Shown here: piece after piece, positions 47,825 to 59,407 of the stretch
Position numbering within the stretch: the stretch's first letter is position 1
How the letters are laid out: every line of letters begins with the position of its first letter
NCBI RefSeq assembly: GCF_005239225.2
Contig: NC_133296.1
Coordinates: 9,486,001-9,550,000, forward strand
Direction: 5' to 3'
DNA from: Populus alba
Lineage: Eukaryota > Streptophyta > Magnoliopsida > Malpighiales > Salicaceae
Length of the DNA: 64,000 nucleotides
The notes under the pieces: generated by a model
Seen by the model: only the letters and a program-made list of their open reading frames with translations
The model's database searches: none
Told to the model about the DNA's origin: nothing
Translations under genes and position numbers: made by a program

Positions 47825-48822
47825 CCAAGGTCAAATTCGGATTTTGACGTAAAATGCGCAACTATCCAGTTTTACGGAAATAGTCATAATTCTCAATCCC
47901 ACCGTTGGATCGGGGTGAAATTTTACGTGGAGGCTCCTGACATGTTTTCGTACCTTGGGTTAAAATATCATGTCAATCGGAGTTCGGAAAGGCATCCAAA
48001 CACGGGTCAACAGAGGCTGTACGGGTTTTGTTATTTACTTCCTTTTGACTTGTGGACTTCCTATTTGGCTGGGATTCTTTTCCTAAAAGGATGTGGCAGC
48101 TTATTTTAGGAATCTCCTAATTCTACAAAGATCTTTAATGGGCTGCAACATAGTTTCCAAGTGTGGCAAGGATTCATAAATGTTTCAGAATCCTTTTCTC
48201 GCAAGGATTCCTTATTCATCCTAGCTACAAAAAGGAAAGAAGATTTTAGAACTAATTCTACCTTCAGATTTGATTCTCCTAGCTTATATAGGACTTCTAA
48301 AGGGCTACAAATCTGATCCTATCATATTTAGGATATTAAATTCGGATTTATTTATTTTAATGTTATTTTCTTCTTAGTTTAGGGTATATTTATATTATTT
48401 GGGTTTAATTGTAAGTGGGCATCATATAAGTCCACATAAGGGGTCCATTAGGGTTTATTTTAGTTTGCAGTCACTATAAATAAGGGCATAACCAGACATG
48501 TAACAAGACAATTCATATTAATAAAACTTCTTGTTTGCCGCACTTTGTGTGTGTGTGTTGGTGAGATAATCTCCCTTCCATGGTTCTCTAAAGAACTGAA
48601 AATGACTTATCGAAGAACAACTGTCTTCGTGGCGTCATCCTTATACTTCTCGTTCGCGAATCAATATTCGTTGGGTGGGGGTTTACGTTTCCAATAGTGC
48701 TGGTGCCTAGGTACAAGTTATCTTTGTGTCACACTCCTATCAAACCTGATTTACTTGGCTTTCCGGGAATTGGTGTCTTTGTGTGTGGGTTGCGTGACCA
48801 CGTGATCACGAGGTTCGCATCA
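47812..48822 (+). repeat. 3' LTR (LTR-B) of NA copy 3
   Basis: 1011 bp from TGATACGATCT to GGTTCGCATCA. Confidence 0.93.
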
Positions 48823-48915
48823 GGTTAATTGTATAAATTATAAATAACAATAATACAAAAACAATAATAACAATAATAGTAATAATAATAATATTAATAG
48901 TAGTAGTAGTAGTAC

Positions 48916-48949
<34 letters not shown>

Positions 48950-49150
48950 TAAAGAAGAAGAAGTTGATGAGAATTTTGAGATAGAAGATCAATGTGATAA
49001 TTAAACAATGATAAAAACAAGTGTCAAGGTTAGAGGATCCACTAATGGTATCTCAAACAAGTATAGTATAAACTCTTATTATTCAACTGGAAACCACACA
49101 TATAGGAGGTTCCAATCGGATGATTTGTCATTAATAGCTCATTATAAATT

Positions 49151-49389
49151 GGATTGATGTTTGGTTTATTGTTTTAGAAAGTTAAGACATAGGCCTACAA
49201 CTTTCATGCAGAGTGGAAGACCCAAATCTGGTGTTTTAAAATTCAAAATTTGGCCACAAAAGAGAAGTCAAAATTTGTCTTGCAATCCTACTTTGAATTT
49301 TACCCATAACTGGAGTTATAGAAGGCAAAATGATGTCAAATTTGGTGGGTGAAAAGATAAGATAATTTCCAACAACTTTCATGAGGACC
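49151..49389. other. Unassigned sequence
   Basis: No gene. It contains two related phrases (CAACTTTCATG at about 49199 and 49374), similar to the AAGTTGTAGG-type phrases in LTR-E near 61605, so it may be a rearranged LTR-E part. Confidence 0.4.
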
Positions 49390-49394
49390 ATGAT

Positions 49395-50341
49395 TGATGT
49401 GCATCATGGGAATTATAATCCATCTCGTAAAGCTAAATCTAATATGCAAGAGGATTCAGATGGTCCAATGACAAGAGCGAGAGCGAAACAACTACAACGG
49501 GCCTTGACGAATCAAATTGCAATGATTGAAGCTGCGTTGGAGTTAAAAATTAGCAATCAGTTTGAAATTGGTTCAAGGGTGCTTATTTGCCTACAATTGG
49601 AACTTGGAGATGGGAAAAGCCCTTAATGGTTGTTTTCATGCTGGGCTACTTGTATTTGGATTGATAATGCAAGTGAAGGAATTGATGTTGTTTACGGTCA
49701 GAACAGTAGATGGATTTTGAACCCGAATTTGAAGTCATCCAATGCATGTGAAAACAAGATTTATGTAGGTAAAATTCAAGTTCAGAACGTGATCTTTCTA
49801 TATTTTCCAACCATGATTGCATTGGACTTTTGTGTCAAAAGTTATGGCTGTTTTAAATTTCGTCTGCATATGTTTTAGAAATGTAAAAAAAAAAAAAACG
49901 TGTGTTAGTTAAATTTGTCTACTTGCTTTATTAAAAGTCTAGTTTTTAGGCTTGACTTTGTCATGTTGAATTCACCTAACTTTGGAGGGATGTTCCAAAG
50001 TTAAATATGTATCAGAATATGAAATAAACACTTTTGGCCAAGATTTGAAAACTTAATTCAGAGAATTAAGAGTTGTTCTTCCAAATTCGATTTGTGAAGA
50101 ACCCTACCTGACTTATCACTCTTCAATCACAAAGAGTGTGGCGTCGAAATCCTAGACTGATCTTTGTGGCGTCCAGATCGACTTATCAAAGTATCATTCT
50201 AGTCTATCCTACATCTTATTTACCTTAAATCACTACAATCCAGCCTAAATACCAAAAGAAAGACAACACAACCAGACCCATCCTTCATCCATTTTCGTTA
50301 GAATCATTGTTGCTGATTTTCAAATCATTCACGGCACATCA
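49395..50341 (+). mobile_element. Solo LTR-A with TSD ATGAT
   Basis: 947 bp matching 34-978, flanked by ATGAT at 49390-49394 and 50342-50346. It landed exactly at the start of an LTR-D. Its short frame with GPMTRARAKQLQRALTNQ is kept. Confidence 0.94.
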
Positions 50342-50342
50342 A

Positions 50343-51259
50343 TGATACAGTTCAGCCCTGTGATACGATCCAAGTAAGGTCAGATTTGGATTTTGGTGTA
50401 AAAAGAGCAACAACTAGGTTTACGAAAACAATCATAATTCTCAATACAACCACTGGATCGGGCTAGTATTTTATGTGAACTCTCCAGACATGTTTGCCTA
50501 TCTAGGGTTAAATATTCAGGTCAAACAGAGTTCGAGAAGGCACTGCAATACTAGTCAACAAAGGTTGTACGAATTTTGTTATTTACTTCCATTTGACTTG
50601 TGGACTTCCTATTTGGTTAGGATTTGTTTCCTACAAGGATGTGGCAGCTGGTTTTGGGAATTTTCTAGTTCCAAAAGGATCTTTAATGAGTTGCAATATA
50701 ATCTACAAGTGTGGCAATGATTCATTAATGTTTCAAAATCCTTTTCTTATAAGGATTCCTTATTCATCCAAGCTACACATGAAAAGAATAAATTGGTTAC
50801 TTTTATTATTTTCTTTCATTTTTGGGCTTAATTAAAACTTTGTTTTGACATAGGGTCCAAGGCTTGTTTGGATTAGGTTATGGGCTTTTTAGTTTAGGGT
50901 TTTTGGGTTAGTTTTGTTTGGACATTCAGCCCATAAGGGTAGATCCATTAGGGTTACTTTTAAGAACTATTTAAACATATGTAACCTAAATTTCAACAGC
51001 TTTGATGATTATTACTTCTGAATTTTTTAGTTTCAATGTGTGAGAGTGCTTCTTGCATTCTTCAGTTCTTGAATGAACTGAATCTGACTTATCGAAGATT
51101 AACTGGTTTTGTGGCATCATTCTACTCATTCCCATAGTGTTGGTGCCTTGGGGCAGGTTTCAATTATGTCACACTCATATCAGACCTATTTTGGCTTTCC
51201 GGATTAGATCTCAATCTTGTTATGGGTTGCGTGACCACGTGATCACGAGGTTCTCATCA
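50343..51259 (+). repeat. LTR-D, left arm of an inverted pair
   Basis: From TGATACAGTTCAG to GGTTCTCATCA. The TCTCATCA end (others have TCGCATCA) is shared with the inverted copy at 51732. Its B-like U3 contains a short open frame (50475-50720). Confidence 0.88.
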
Positions 51260-51731
51260 GTTGGTACCACCTACTCAAGTTCTTATTTTAGCAATGTCAT
51301 TTCATCCAGCCAAAATTCTTATGTTGCTGTCCACCAAGTCCACTAAATTAATAGTTGGCCACTATATCAATAATCAATTACTAAATGAATAGTTCTGAAT
51401 TTTACCAATTTAGGATGGCCTTAACTTTCTCTTCATTCATTTCGATAGACTGTGCAATTACAACACAATTAAGAAACACAATTTTCTCCATGCAAAAGGT
51501 ACATTTGTTTCAAATTAGAATATAATTTCTCACTACGCAACACTTTAAATACATTACGTAAATGATCAAGATGCTAAATTAAGTCTTTGTTATAGATCAA
51601 AATGTTATTAAAATACACAACAACAAACGTACCTATGAATGCACGCAACACATGATTCATTAAACGCACAAACATAATAGGTGCATTTAATGAACTTTGC
51701 TAAAATAAGAACTTGAGTAGGTGGTACCAAC
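51260..51731 (-). pseudogene. Gypsy C RT fragment between inverted LTRs
   Basis: About 51405-51690 matches, on the minus strand, the RT region at 54838-55125 (the stretch around the catalytic motif and the following helix), with stops. It is bordered by a 35-bp inverted repeat, 51260-51294 and 51697-51731. Confidence 0.75.
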
Positions 51732-52598
51732 TGATGAGAACCTCGTGATCACGCAACCCACAACAAGATTGAGATATGATCCCGGAAAGCCGAAATGGAT
51801 CTGATAGGAGTGTGACACAATGGAAACCTACCTCGAGGCACCAACTCTATTGGAATGAGTAGAATGACGCCAAGAAGTCAGTTGATCTTCAATAAGTCAA
51901 ATTTCAGTATGTTCAAGAATCACTCTCACTTGTTAAAACTAAAAAACTCAGCAGTAATAATCATCAAAGCTGCCGAAATTTTGGTTATATGTGTTTAAAT
52001 AGTTCTTAAAAGTAACCTTAATGGATCTACCCTTGTGGGCTAAACTGACCCAAAAACCCTAAATTAGAAACCAATAACCTGATCCAAACAAGCCTTGGAC
52101 CCTAGCTCAAAACAAAGTTTTAATGAAGCCCAAACATGAAAGAAAATAATAAAAATAACTAATTTATCATTAAATACCACCAGCCCTTCTTTCCTTGTGT
52201 AGCTATGATGAATCAGGAATCCTTATAAGAAAAAAATTCTGAAACATTAATGAATCCTTGTCAAACTTGTTGATTATATTGTAGCTCATTAAAAATCCTT
52301 GTGGAACTAAGAAATTGCCAAAACCAGCTACCACATCATTGTAGGAAAAGAATCCTAACCAAATAGAAAGTACACAAGTCAAATGGAAGCAAATAACAAA
52401 ATTCGTACAGCCTTTGTTGACCAGTATTGCTATTCCTTCCTAATTTTCAATTAACCTAAATTTTTAACCCAAGGTAGGCAAACATATTTGGAGAGTCCAT
52501 ATAAAATATTACCCTGATCCAACGGTCAAATTGAGAATTATGACTATTACCGGACACTTGGATTGTTGCACTTTTTACGCCAAAATCCGAATCTAACC
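51732..52598 (-). repeat. LTR-D, right arm of the inverted pair
   Basis: Inverted copy of 50343-51259, diverged by substitutions and small deletions. It is cut at 52598 by an LTR-C before its U3 terminus. Confidence 0.86.
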
Positions 52599-53240
52599 TG
52601 ATGTGAACCTCAATGATCACATGGTCACACAACCCACAATCAAGATTGAGATCTGATCCCGGAAAGCCGAAATAGGTCTGATATGAGTGTGACACAATTG
52701 GAATAAGTAGAATGATGCCACGAAGCTAGTTAATCTTTGATAAGTCAGATTTTAGTTCGTTCAAGAACTGAAGAATGCAAGAATCACTCTCACACTTTAA
52801 AACTGAAAAATTCAGAATAATAATCATCGAAGCTGCTGAAATTTTGGATAACATGAGTTTAAATAGTTCCTGAAAAATTAACCTAATGGACCCCTTATGT
52901 GGACTTATATGAGGTCCACTCAAAACTGGCCTAAACCCTAATCTGAAAAGCCCATAACTTAATCCAAACAAGCCTTGGATCCTAGCTGAAAACAAAGTAT
53001 TAATTAAGCCCAAACAAGCCTTGGGTTGTAGCTAACAAAATAAAATAAAGCCCCTAATATTAAATCCATGTTCTGCCATGAGAAAAAGAGAATGAACTAA
53101 AATAGTACATAACTAATTAAAGGCTTATTTACAGCCTTCCATGCAGCCCCTTAATCCTAGAAACAAAAGGAAAAGGTAGCCACCATGTTGTTTCCAAGTT
53201 GTAGTAGGATTGTTTTATTTCCTTTGCTGTCCTCATCTCA
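52599..53240 (-). repeat. LTR-C (3' LTR of gypsy C)
   Basis: From TGATGTGAACC to CCTCATCTCA, followed at once by the gypsy C polyprotein tail. A small deletion removes about 40 bases near 52695 relative to 16806. Confidence 0.85.
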
Positions 53241-54246
53241 TAGCCCAAATAAGGTTGTATTGGACTCCTCTTGCACATGGATAAGATGTACTAGGATCTC
53301 CTCTTGATACTCCAATGGACCTTTCAATTCTAACTTGGTGGAAACCTTGAAAACCAATGCATTCAATGCTTCTTTCAATGTCTTTGTCTTGGACCGAGTC
53401 ATTGGTCCATTTGAAACTTGTAATGGGTCCTTGCTGGTGTTTCTGGGCTGGTCCGCATCATCCCCTCTCTCCTCAAAAGGATTCGACCTCGAATCAAAAT
53501 CTGTGTCAAACAACGTAAGATCAACAACATTAAAGGTAGCGCTAACACTATACTCACCTGGAAGGTCAATTTTGTATGCGTTGTCATTGATTCTCTCTTA
53601 AACCTATAATGAACCATCACCACGAGGCTATAATTTTGATTTCCTTTGGGTAGGAAATCGTTCCTTATGCATGTGCACCCAAACCCAATCACTAGGTTGG
53701 AAAACAACCAGTTTACGTCCCTTATTTGCTTTAGAAGTGTAAAGTTTATTCTTTTTCTCTATTTGTAGTCGAACTCCCTCATGGAGTTATGTCACCATCT
53801 TTGCCTTCTTTTCACCATCTAAACTTACCCTTTCTTTAAAACATAAAGGAATTAAGTCCATAGGAGTTAGTGGATTAAAACCATAAACAATTTCAAAAGG
53901 AGAAAAAGTAGTGGTCGAATGCAGAGTTCTATTATAAGCAAACTCAATAAAAGGCAAATATTCTTCCCAACTTTTCAAATTCTTTTGAATTACATCACGT
54001 AAAAGTTAGGATAATGTTCTATTCGCTACCTCAGTTTGTCCATCTATTTGAGGATGGCATGTTGTCGAAAATAAGAGTTTAGTTCCTAACTTTCCCCATA
54101 AGGTCTTCCAAAAGTAACTAAGGAACTTAACATCACGATCTAACATTATACTCTTAGGAATGCCATGCAAACGTATAATCTCCCTAAAGAACAAGTCTGC
54201 GATATGAGATGCATCATCTGTTTTATGGCATGCAATGAAATGCGCA
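53241..54246 (-). pseudogene. Gypsy C pol, integrase to tail
   Basis: Minus strand: integrase core blocks ([56 protein letters not shown]), [20 protein letters not shown], the GDWVWVH-like region, ERINDNAYKIDLP-like region and the tail GPMTRSKTKTLKEALNALVF. Frameshifts lie near 53610, 53785 and 54005. It is cut at 54246 by an LTR piece in the opposite orientation. Confidence 0.86.
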
Positions 54247-54334
54247 CTCATATCAGACCTATTTCGGCTTTCCGGGATCATATCTCAATCTTGATTGTGG
54301 GTTGCGTGACCACGTGATCACGAGGTTCGCATCA
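54247..54334 (+). repeat. 88-bp LTR-C/D U5 end inside pol
   Basis: ACTCATATCAGACC to GAGGTTCGCATCA, the last 88 bases of an LTR in plus orientation, separating two minus-strand pol segments and replacing roughly 1 kb of pol. Confidence 0.85.
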
Positions 54335-56243
54335 AAAAGTTTCAATGAATTCAACCCATTTTGCATGCCTCCTATTCACTTACCTTGTCCTTTCAGATGT
54401 TTCAAGGACTCATGATCCGAATGGATTACAAACTCTTTTGGCCACAAGTAATGCTGCCATGTCTCAAGAGCTCTTACCAATGCATAGAGTTCTTTGTTGT
54501 AAGTGGGATAGTTCAAGGTCGTTCCACTTAACTTCTCATTGAAATATGCAATAGGTCTCTGATCCTGCATCAAAACAGTACCTATTCCTATTTCAGATGC
54601 ATCACATTCTATTTCAAATGCTTTCGTAAAGTCAGGTAAAGCCAAAACAGGTGCAGAACATAATTTGTCTTTCAAAAAAACAAAAGCCAACTCTTGTTCC
54701 TCCCCCCATCTAAACCCAGCTGACTTTTTAACAACTTCATTTAAGGGCGCAGCTATTGTGTTGAAATCTTTCACAAAATGTCTGTAAAAACTAGCTAACC
54801 CATGAAAACTCCTTACCTCACTTACCGATTTGGGTGTAGGCCAATCCTGGATGGCCTTAACTTTCTCCTTATCCATCTTGATACCATGTGCAGTTACAAC
54901 ATAGCAAAAAACATAATTTTCTCCGTGCAAAAGGCACACTTTTTAATATTAGCATACAATTTCTCGCTACACAACACACTAAGTAAATTACGCAAATGAT
55001 CAAGATGCTCAGTTAAGTTCTTGCTATATATCAAAATGTCATCAAAATACACAACCACAAACTTACCTATGAATGCACGCAACACATGATTCATTAAACA
55101 CATAAACGTACTAGGTGCATTTGTAAGTCCAAACGACATTAATAACCATTCATACAAACCATGCTTAGTCTTAAATGTTGTTTTCCACTCATCACCTTCT
55201 TTCATCCTAATTTGATGGTACCCACTTTTCAAGTCAATTTTAGAGAAAATATAGGATCCATGTAACTCATCTAACATGTCATCAAGCTTAGGAATGGGAT
55301 GTCTATACTTTACCATTATGTTGTTGATGGCTGTAATCAACACACATCCTCTATGTTCCATCCTTCTTAGGCACAAGTAGCATGGGTACAACACACGGGC
55401 TCATACTCTCACGAATGTAGCCCTTTTCCATCAACTCATCAACTTGCCTTTGAAGCTCCTTCATCTCCTCAGGATTGCTTTTATAGGCTGGTTGGTTAGG
55501 AATTCAACCTCCAGGTATGAAATCAATCTGATGCTCTATCCCCCTCAATGGTGGTAATCCGCTAGGAGTATCATCGGGGAACACATCATCAAACTCCTGT
55601 AACAAAGAAATAGAAACACTAGGCACAATATGATCAAGATCATTAGTATTAAAGGAAGCCTCTTTGTACACAAGTAAAATCATTGGCTTGTTAGTGAAAA
55701 ATGCAGATCTTTGTACACAAATTGTCTCCTCATTAAAACTTTCATCTCCCCCCAAGTTTGAATGAGTCGCTCCCCATTCCTCCTCCTACTAATCACAATT
55801 TGATCCCACCAAATCAATGCATACTCCGTAAACTCAATTATCACCAATTTCACCTTTTTCTGTTTAGAATAGCTATGGCAATCAAAAATCCAATCTACCT
55901 TTTTCTCCCACTCCAAATAAGCCTCGGGATCGTTTTTACCTTGAAAGTTAGGAATTTTCAGTTTAATGGTATCCAAGTCCCCATCCATATCTTCATAAGT
56001 GCTCATGCCACGGAAATTCACATTCCTTCTAGCCCTGTTCGGTCCAGACCTGATTCCTTGGCCAGCTAATGCAAAATCATAGTCATCTTCACCCCCCATG
56101 TGCATTTTCATCAACAAACTCTTCAAAATCAGATCTGACATTCTGTGCACCATACGGACCGTATTTCCCCGGCGATCAGCCCCACTATTCTGATGCTTTA
56201 TCGAATTCACCTCATCTTTCAGATCCTTGTACGTCTTAGACAA
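54335..56243 (-). pseudogene. Gypsy C gag-pol remnant (gag start, RT, RNase H)
   Basis: Minus strand: gag at 56243-55680 (MSKTYKDLKDEVNSIKHQ, LKIPNFQGKNDPEAYLEWEK, VIIEFTEYALIWWDQIVI) joins at about 55715 to the linker before RT (FFTNKPMILLVYKEA, DDVFPDDTPSGLPPLRGIEH). Zinc knuckle and protease are therefore deleted. RT ([35 protein letters not shown]) and RNase H ([36 protein letters not shown]) follow. Frameshifts lie near 55500, 55370 and 54900. Confidence 0.88.
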
Positions 56244-57136
56244 CAGCTTAAGTTGTTGGCCTATGGATCGTAATTGGAAAGCTACGTCAGCATTTTATGT
56301 CGCTGATTCATTGTTTTTAGACATTCTTTGAATCTGTAAAAATTTGGTTAGAAGCACAAAATATATCCTCACACCTCTCGTGTATCACACAAAACAAAAA
56401 TCAAGGCTTTTCACTCTATTAAGCTCTCTATGCCTTTTACCTCACAACTTGCTTTCTTTTGGTTCTTTAGGAACTGAAGTCAACAAATCAAAGTCAGTAG
56501 CTTTCGCAGCGCATTCTAATTATAATTTTCAGACTCAAGAATAAAAAAAATATACCAAAAACAAAGCAAAACAAAACTACTATGATGATTTTGTGAGTAG
56601 CAATGCAAATTCGTGAGAATTGTGGACGAAACGAAGACACGAAAAAAAAAAAGAAGAAGCAAATATTACCGAAAACAATTACTTGACTCCTAGATAACCC
56701 AAATATAATAGAATAAAAAGATTCAGACAAATCTAAATAGTATAGATCATGTTCTCAAACTTGACGCAAATCTATCCTATTACGCAATTTTTACGTAATA
56801 GAATTGAAACTCAGACCAAACGATCTCGAAATGACCTCAAATTCAATATTTAGTAATATAATACTATGAAAACACTAATACTCAATTTATAGGTCATTCT
56901 CTTATGTCTAAGTATCCAAACCCCTTATATGATCAGTTTGCGGCAAAATTGAACCTTCAATTTGTTCTAGTATGTCTAGGTGGTACCCAAACCCCATGTA
57001 TGATCGTTTGCAGCAAAATTGAACCTCCAATTAAAACCTCCAGAAGACGACATCAAAATAAGCCCAAATTTAATATATGGTGCGATCTCATCCAGAATAC
57101 ACATAATATGAAGTTTCAATTGATTCTAAGGTGGTT

Positions 57137-58116
57137 TACCTTGATTATCAACTACAGATTGGTTGAAATTGAAACCATTTAGATTGAAAGCCACAATGCT
57201 AATACCTAAAGCAATGAACCAGATACCTACTACAAGCCAAGTAGCTGAGAAGAAATGTAAAGAGTGAGGACAACCTCTCTATGGTTTGACAATTGGCATC
57301 CTCACAGCCCGCTCGCTGATACTTACGGTGAACGTTTCATCTATGATTCAGATATGGAACACAACGCGAGAGTGAACGTGCTGATTAATAACTTAGAATG
57401 GAGAATTCCTATCACTCATGCTATTGGCTGGCACCCCATTATAGAAGCTATTCCTTCCACATCTACTCCTAAGGGGCAAAAGGATGAGATTGTTTGGTTG
57501 GATTCGCCAAATCAGAGTTTCTCGGTCAAAGTAGCTTGGGAACAACTAAGAATTCATCATCAAATGGTTGATTGGCATGACATCGTGTGGTTCAAGAATC
57601 TGTCAAACTAGATATGTATCATTCACGATAAGCTTGTTTTGATGAGGAATGTTCAACAAACAGATGAAAACATAAGGATCCAAAGACTTTGGAGGGTCAA
57701 TAACATAGACTCTTAATTTGATGTTTAGCTGGTTGTTTTTGTACCCCTAGCATATCTAGTTGGTCTAACTTTTTGTTTGGTTATGTGGCTAGCCTGTAGC
57801 CATTTGTTGGTTTTCGTTTCTGTCCACATTGTAAATCTTGGGTATGCCCATTATATTCTTTGTATCATTTTCTTTTAATACATAAGTCAGCTTACCAAAA
57901 AAATAAAATGTAAAGAGTGAGATTTGTTAAAACTAGCATAATGAAAGATCAATCGGCCAAAATAACCATGAGCGGCTACGATATTATAAGTTTCTTCCTC
58001 TTGACCAAATCTGTAACCTTCATTAACGGATTCATCTTTTGTGGTTTCCCTGATCAAACTATAGGTTACCAAAGAACCATGCATAACACTAAATAGGGAG
58101 CTGCCGAATACACCAG
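57137..58116 (-). pseudogene. psbA: Plastid psbA fragment (nuclear plastid DNA), split by LINE
   Basis: The minus strand encodes part of photosystem II protein D1: 58116-57906 reads [56 protein letters not shown] and [12 protein letters not shown]. It continues at 57268-57137 with [20 protein letters not shown] and [12 protein letters not shown]. The match is about 110 residues from the C-terminal half of D1 (family length about 353). Many substitutions and lack of both ends show a decayed plastid insertion, not a gene. It sits inside the gypsy C leader and was later hit by a LINE. Confidence 0.9.
57269..57905 (+). mobile_element. 5'-truncated LINE with 16-bp TSD
   Basis: Matches the LINE at 21648-27594 from about base 26583 to its A tail, with an internal deletion of about 390 bases after GTGGTTCAAGAAT. 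Flanked by AAATGTAAAGAGTGAG at 57253-57268 and 57906-57921. The 115-codon frame 57264-57611 is a piece of ORF2. Confidence 0.95.
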
Positions 58117-58541
58117 TTTGCTTATGATTCACTAAGAGTTGTGCTTCTCTGGCAGAATTGAACCTCAAATGAAAATCGCAAGCAAAAAATATCAGAATAA
58201 GACTAGATTTGACATATGATACTATCTCATCCCCAATAGACTGAATATGAAGTTTCGATTGATTCCGAGTTGGTTTTCTTATGGTTCACCAAGAATTGTG
58301 TTTCTGCAGCAAAAATTAAAAGATCCTTCAAATTTCAACTAAACCCCCGCCGCTCTCTTTCTCCTTCTTTTTAATATACTGATATGATTTGAGATAGTAA
58401 CAAGATGAAATATAACCCCTTTTTTTTGCTTAGATGACACAGACACAATGAATAAGAAGATGGACGCAAAACACTGAAAAACCTAAAGGAACACTAAAAA
58501 AATAAAAATAACAGAAGGATATGACCTTGTTTCGAAGCCTA

Positions 58542-58553
58542 GATCTGATACCG
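58542..58553 (-). other. Degenerate primer binding site
   Basis: The minus strand reads CGGTATCAGATC, two changes from TGGTATCAGAGC, next to the LTR at 58556. Confidence 0.78.
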
Positions 58554-58555
58554 AC

Positions 58556-59407
58556 TTATGCGAACCTCTTGATCACGTGGTCATGCAACCCACAATCAAG
58601 ATTGAGATATGATCCCGGAAAGCCAAAAAAGGTCTGATACGAGTGTGACACAATGCAAACCTGCCCCAAGGCACCAACACTATTGGAATGAGTAAAATGA
58701 CGCCACAAAGCCAGTTAATCTTCGATAAGTCAGATTTCAGTTCGTTCAAGAACTGAAGAATGCAAGAATCACTCTCACACGTTAAAACTGAAAAATTGAG
58801 AAGTAATAATCATCAAAGTTGCTGAAATTTTAGTTACATGTGTTTAAATAGTTCTTGAAAGTAACCCTTATGGGCTGAATTGACCTCATAGAAAACTGAC
58901 ACAAGAACCCTAAATTAAAAGCCCATAACCTGATCCATACAAGCCTTGGACCCCAGCTCAAAAAAAAGTTTTAATTAAGCCCAAAAATTAAAGAAAATAA
59001 TAAAAATAACTAATATGTCATTAAATATCACCAGCCCTTCTTTCCTTGTGTAGCTAGGATGAATAAGGAATCCTTATAAGAAAAGAATTCTGAAACATTA
59101 ATGAATTCTTGCCACACTTGTACATTATATTGCAGCTCATTAAAGATCGTTATGGAACTAGGAAATTCCCAAAACTAGCTGGCACTTCCTTGTAGGAAAA
59201 GAATCATAACCAAATAGGAAGTCCACAAGTCAAATGGAAGTAAATAACAAAATTCGTACAACCTCTGTTAACCAGTACTATAGTGCCTTCCTGAACTCTG
59301 ATTGACCTAAATTTTTAACCCAAGGTAGGCAAACGGTCATATTGAAAATTATGACTCTTGTCGTGAACCTGAACTATTGGGTCGTATCACAAGGCTGAAC
59401 TATATCA
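58556..59407 (-). repeat. LTR-D (5' LTR of gypsy C)
   Basis: From (TG)ATGCGAACCTCTTG, with a mutated first base pair, to CTATATCA; about 850 bp. It lies in 5' LTR position relative to the leader and gag to its left. The U3 part is shortened around 59335. Confidence 0.85.

Larger units (their letters stand above)
44847..48822 (+). mobile_element. NA element copy 3 with inverted left LTR (two U5 ends)
   Basis: A complete LTR-B in minus orientation (44847-45857), the last ~265 bases of a plus LTR-B (45858-46123), a plus internal region, and a complete plus LTR-B (47812-48822). The outer ends are both U5 (TGATGTGAACC on the left, GGTTCGCATCA on the right) and are flanked by a perfect TSD GGTTA at 44842-44846 and 48823-48827. 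The inner junction shares TTGGTGAG with both parts. Confidence 0.92.
44752..49150 (-). repeat. LTR-E (5' LTR), split by aberrant NA element
   Basis: 44752-44846 and 48828-49150 rejoin into the U5 part of a minus-strand LTR-E once 44847-48827 is removed (GAGGTTA plus ATTGTATAAATTATAAATAA, as at 60314). It contains AAT/AGT microsatellites at 48847-48950. Homology fades at about 49150, so the U3 is missing. Confidence 0.85.
56244..58541 (-). other. Long 5' leader of gypsy C with tandem units
   Basis: Non-coding leader between the gag ATG and the primer site. A unit with GCAGCAAAATTGAACCTC and AATATGAAGTTTC.ATTGATTC occurs at about 57008-57136 and again at 58150-58300, and a shorter CAAACCCC..TATGATC unit at 56917 and 56985. 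It is interrupted by a psbA fragment. Confidence 0.7.
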
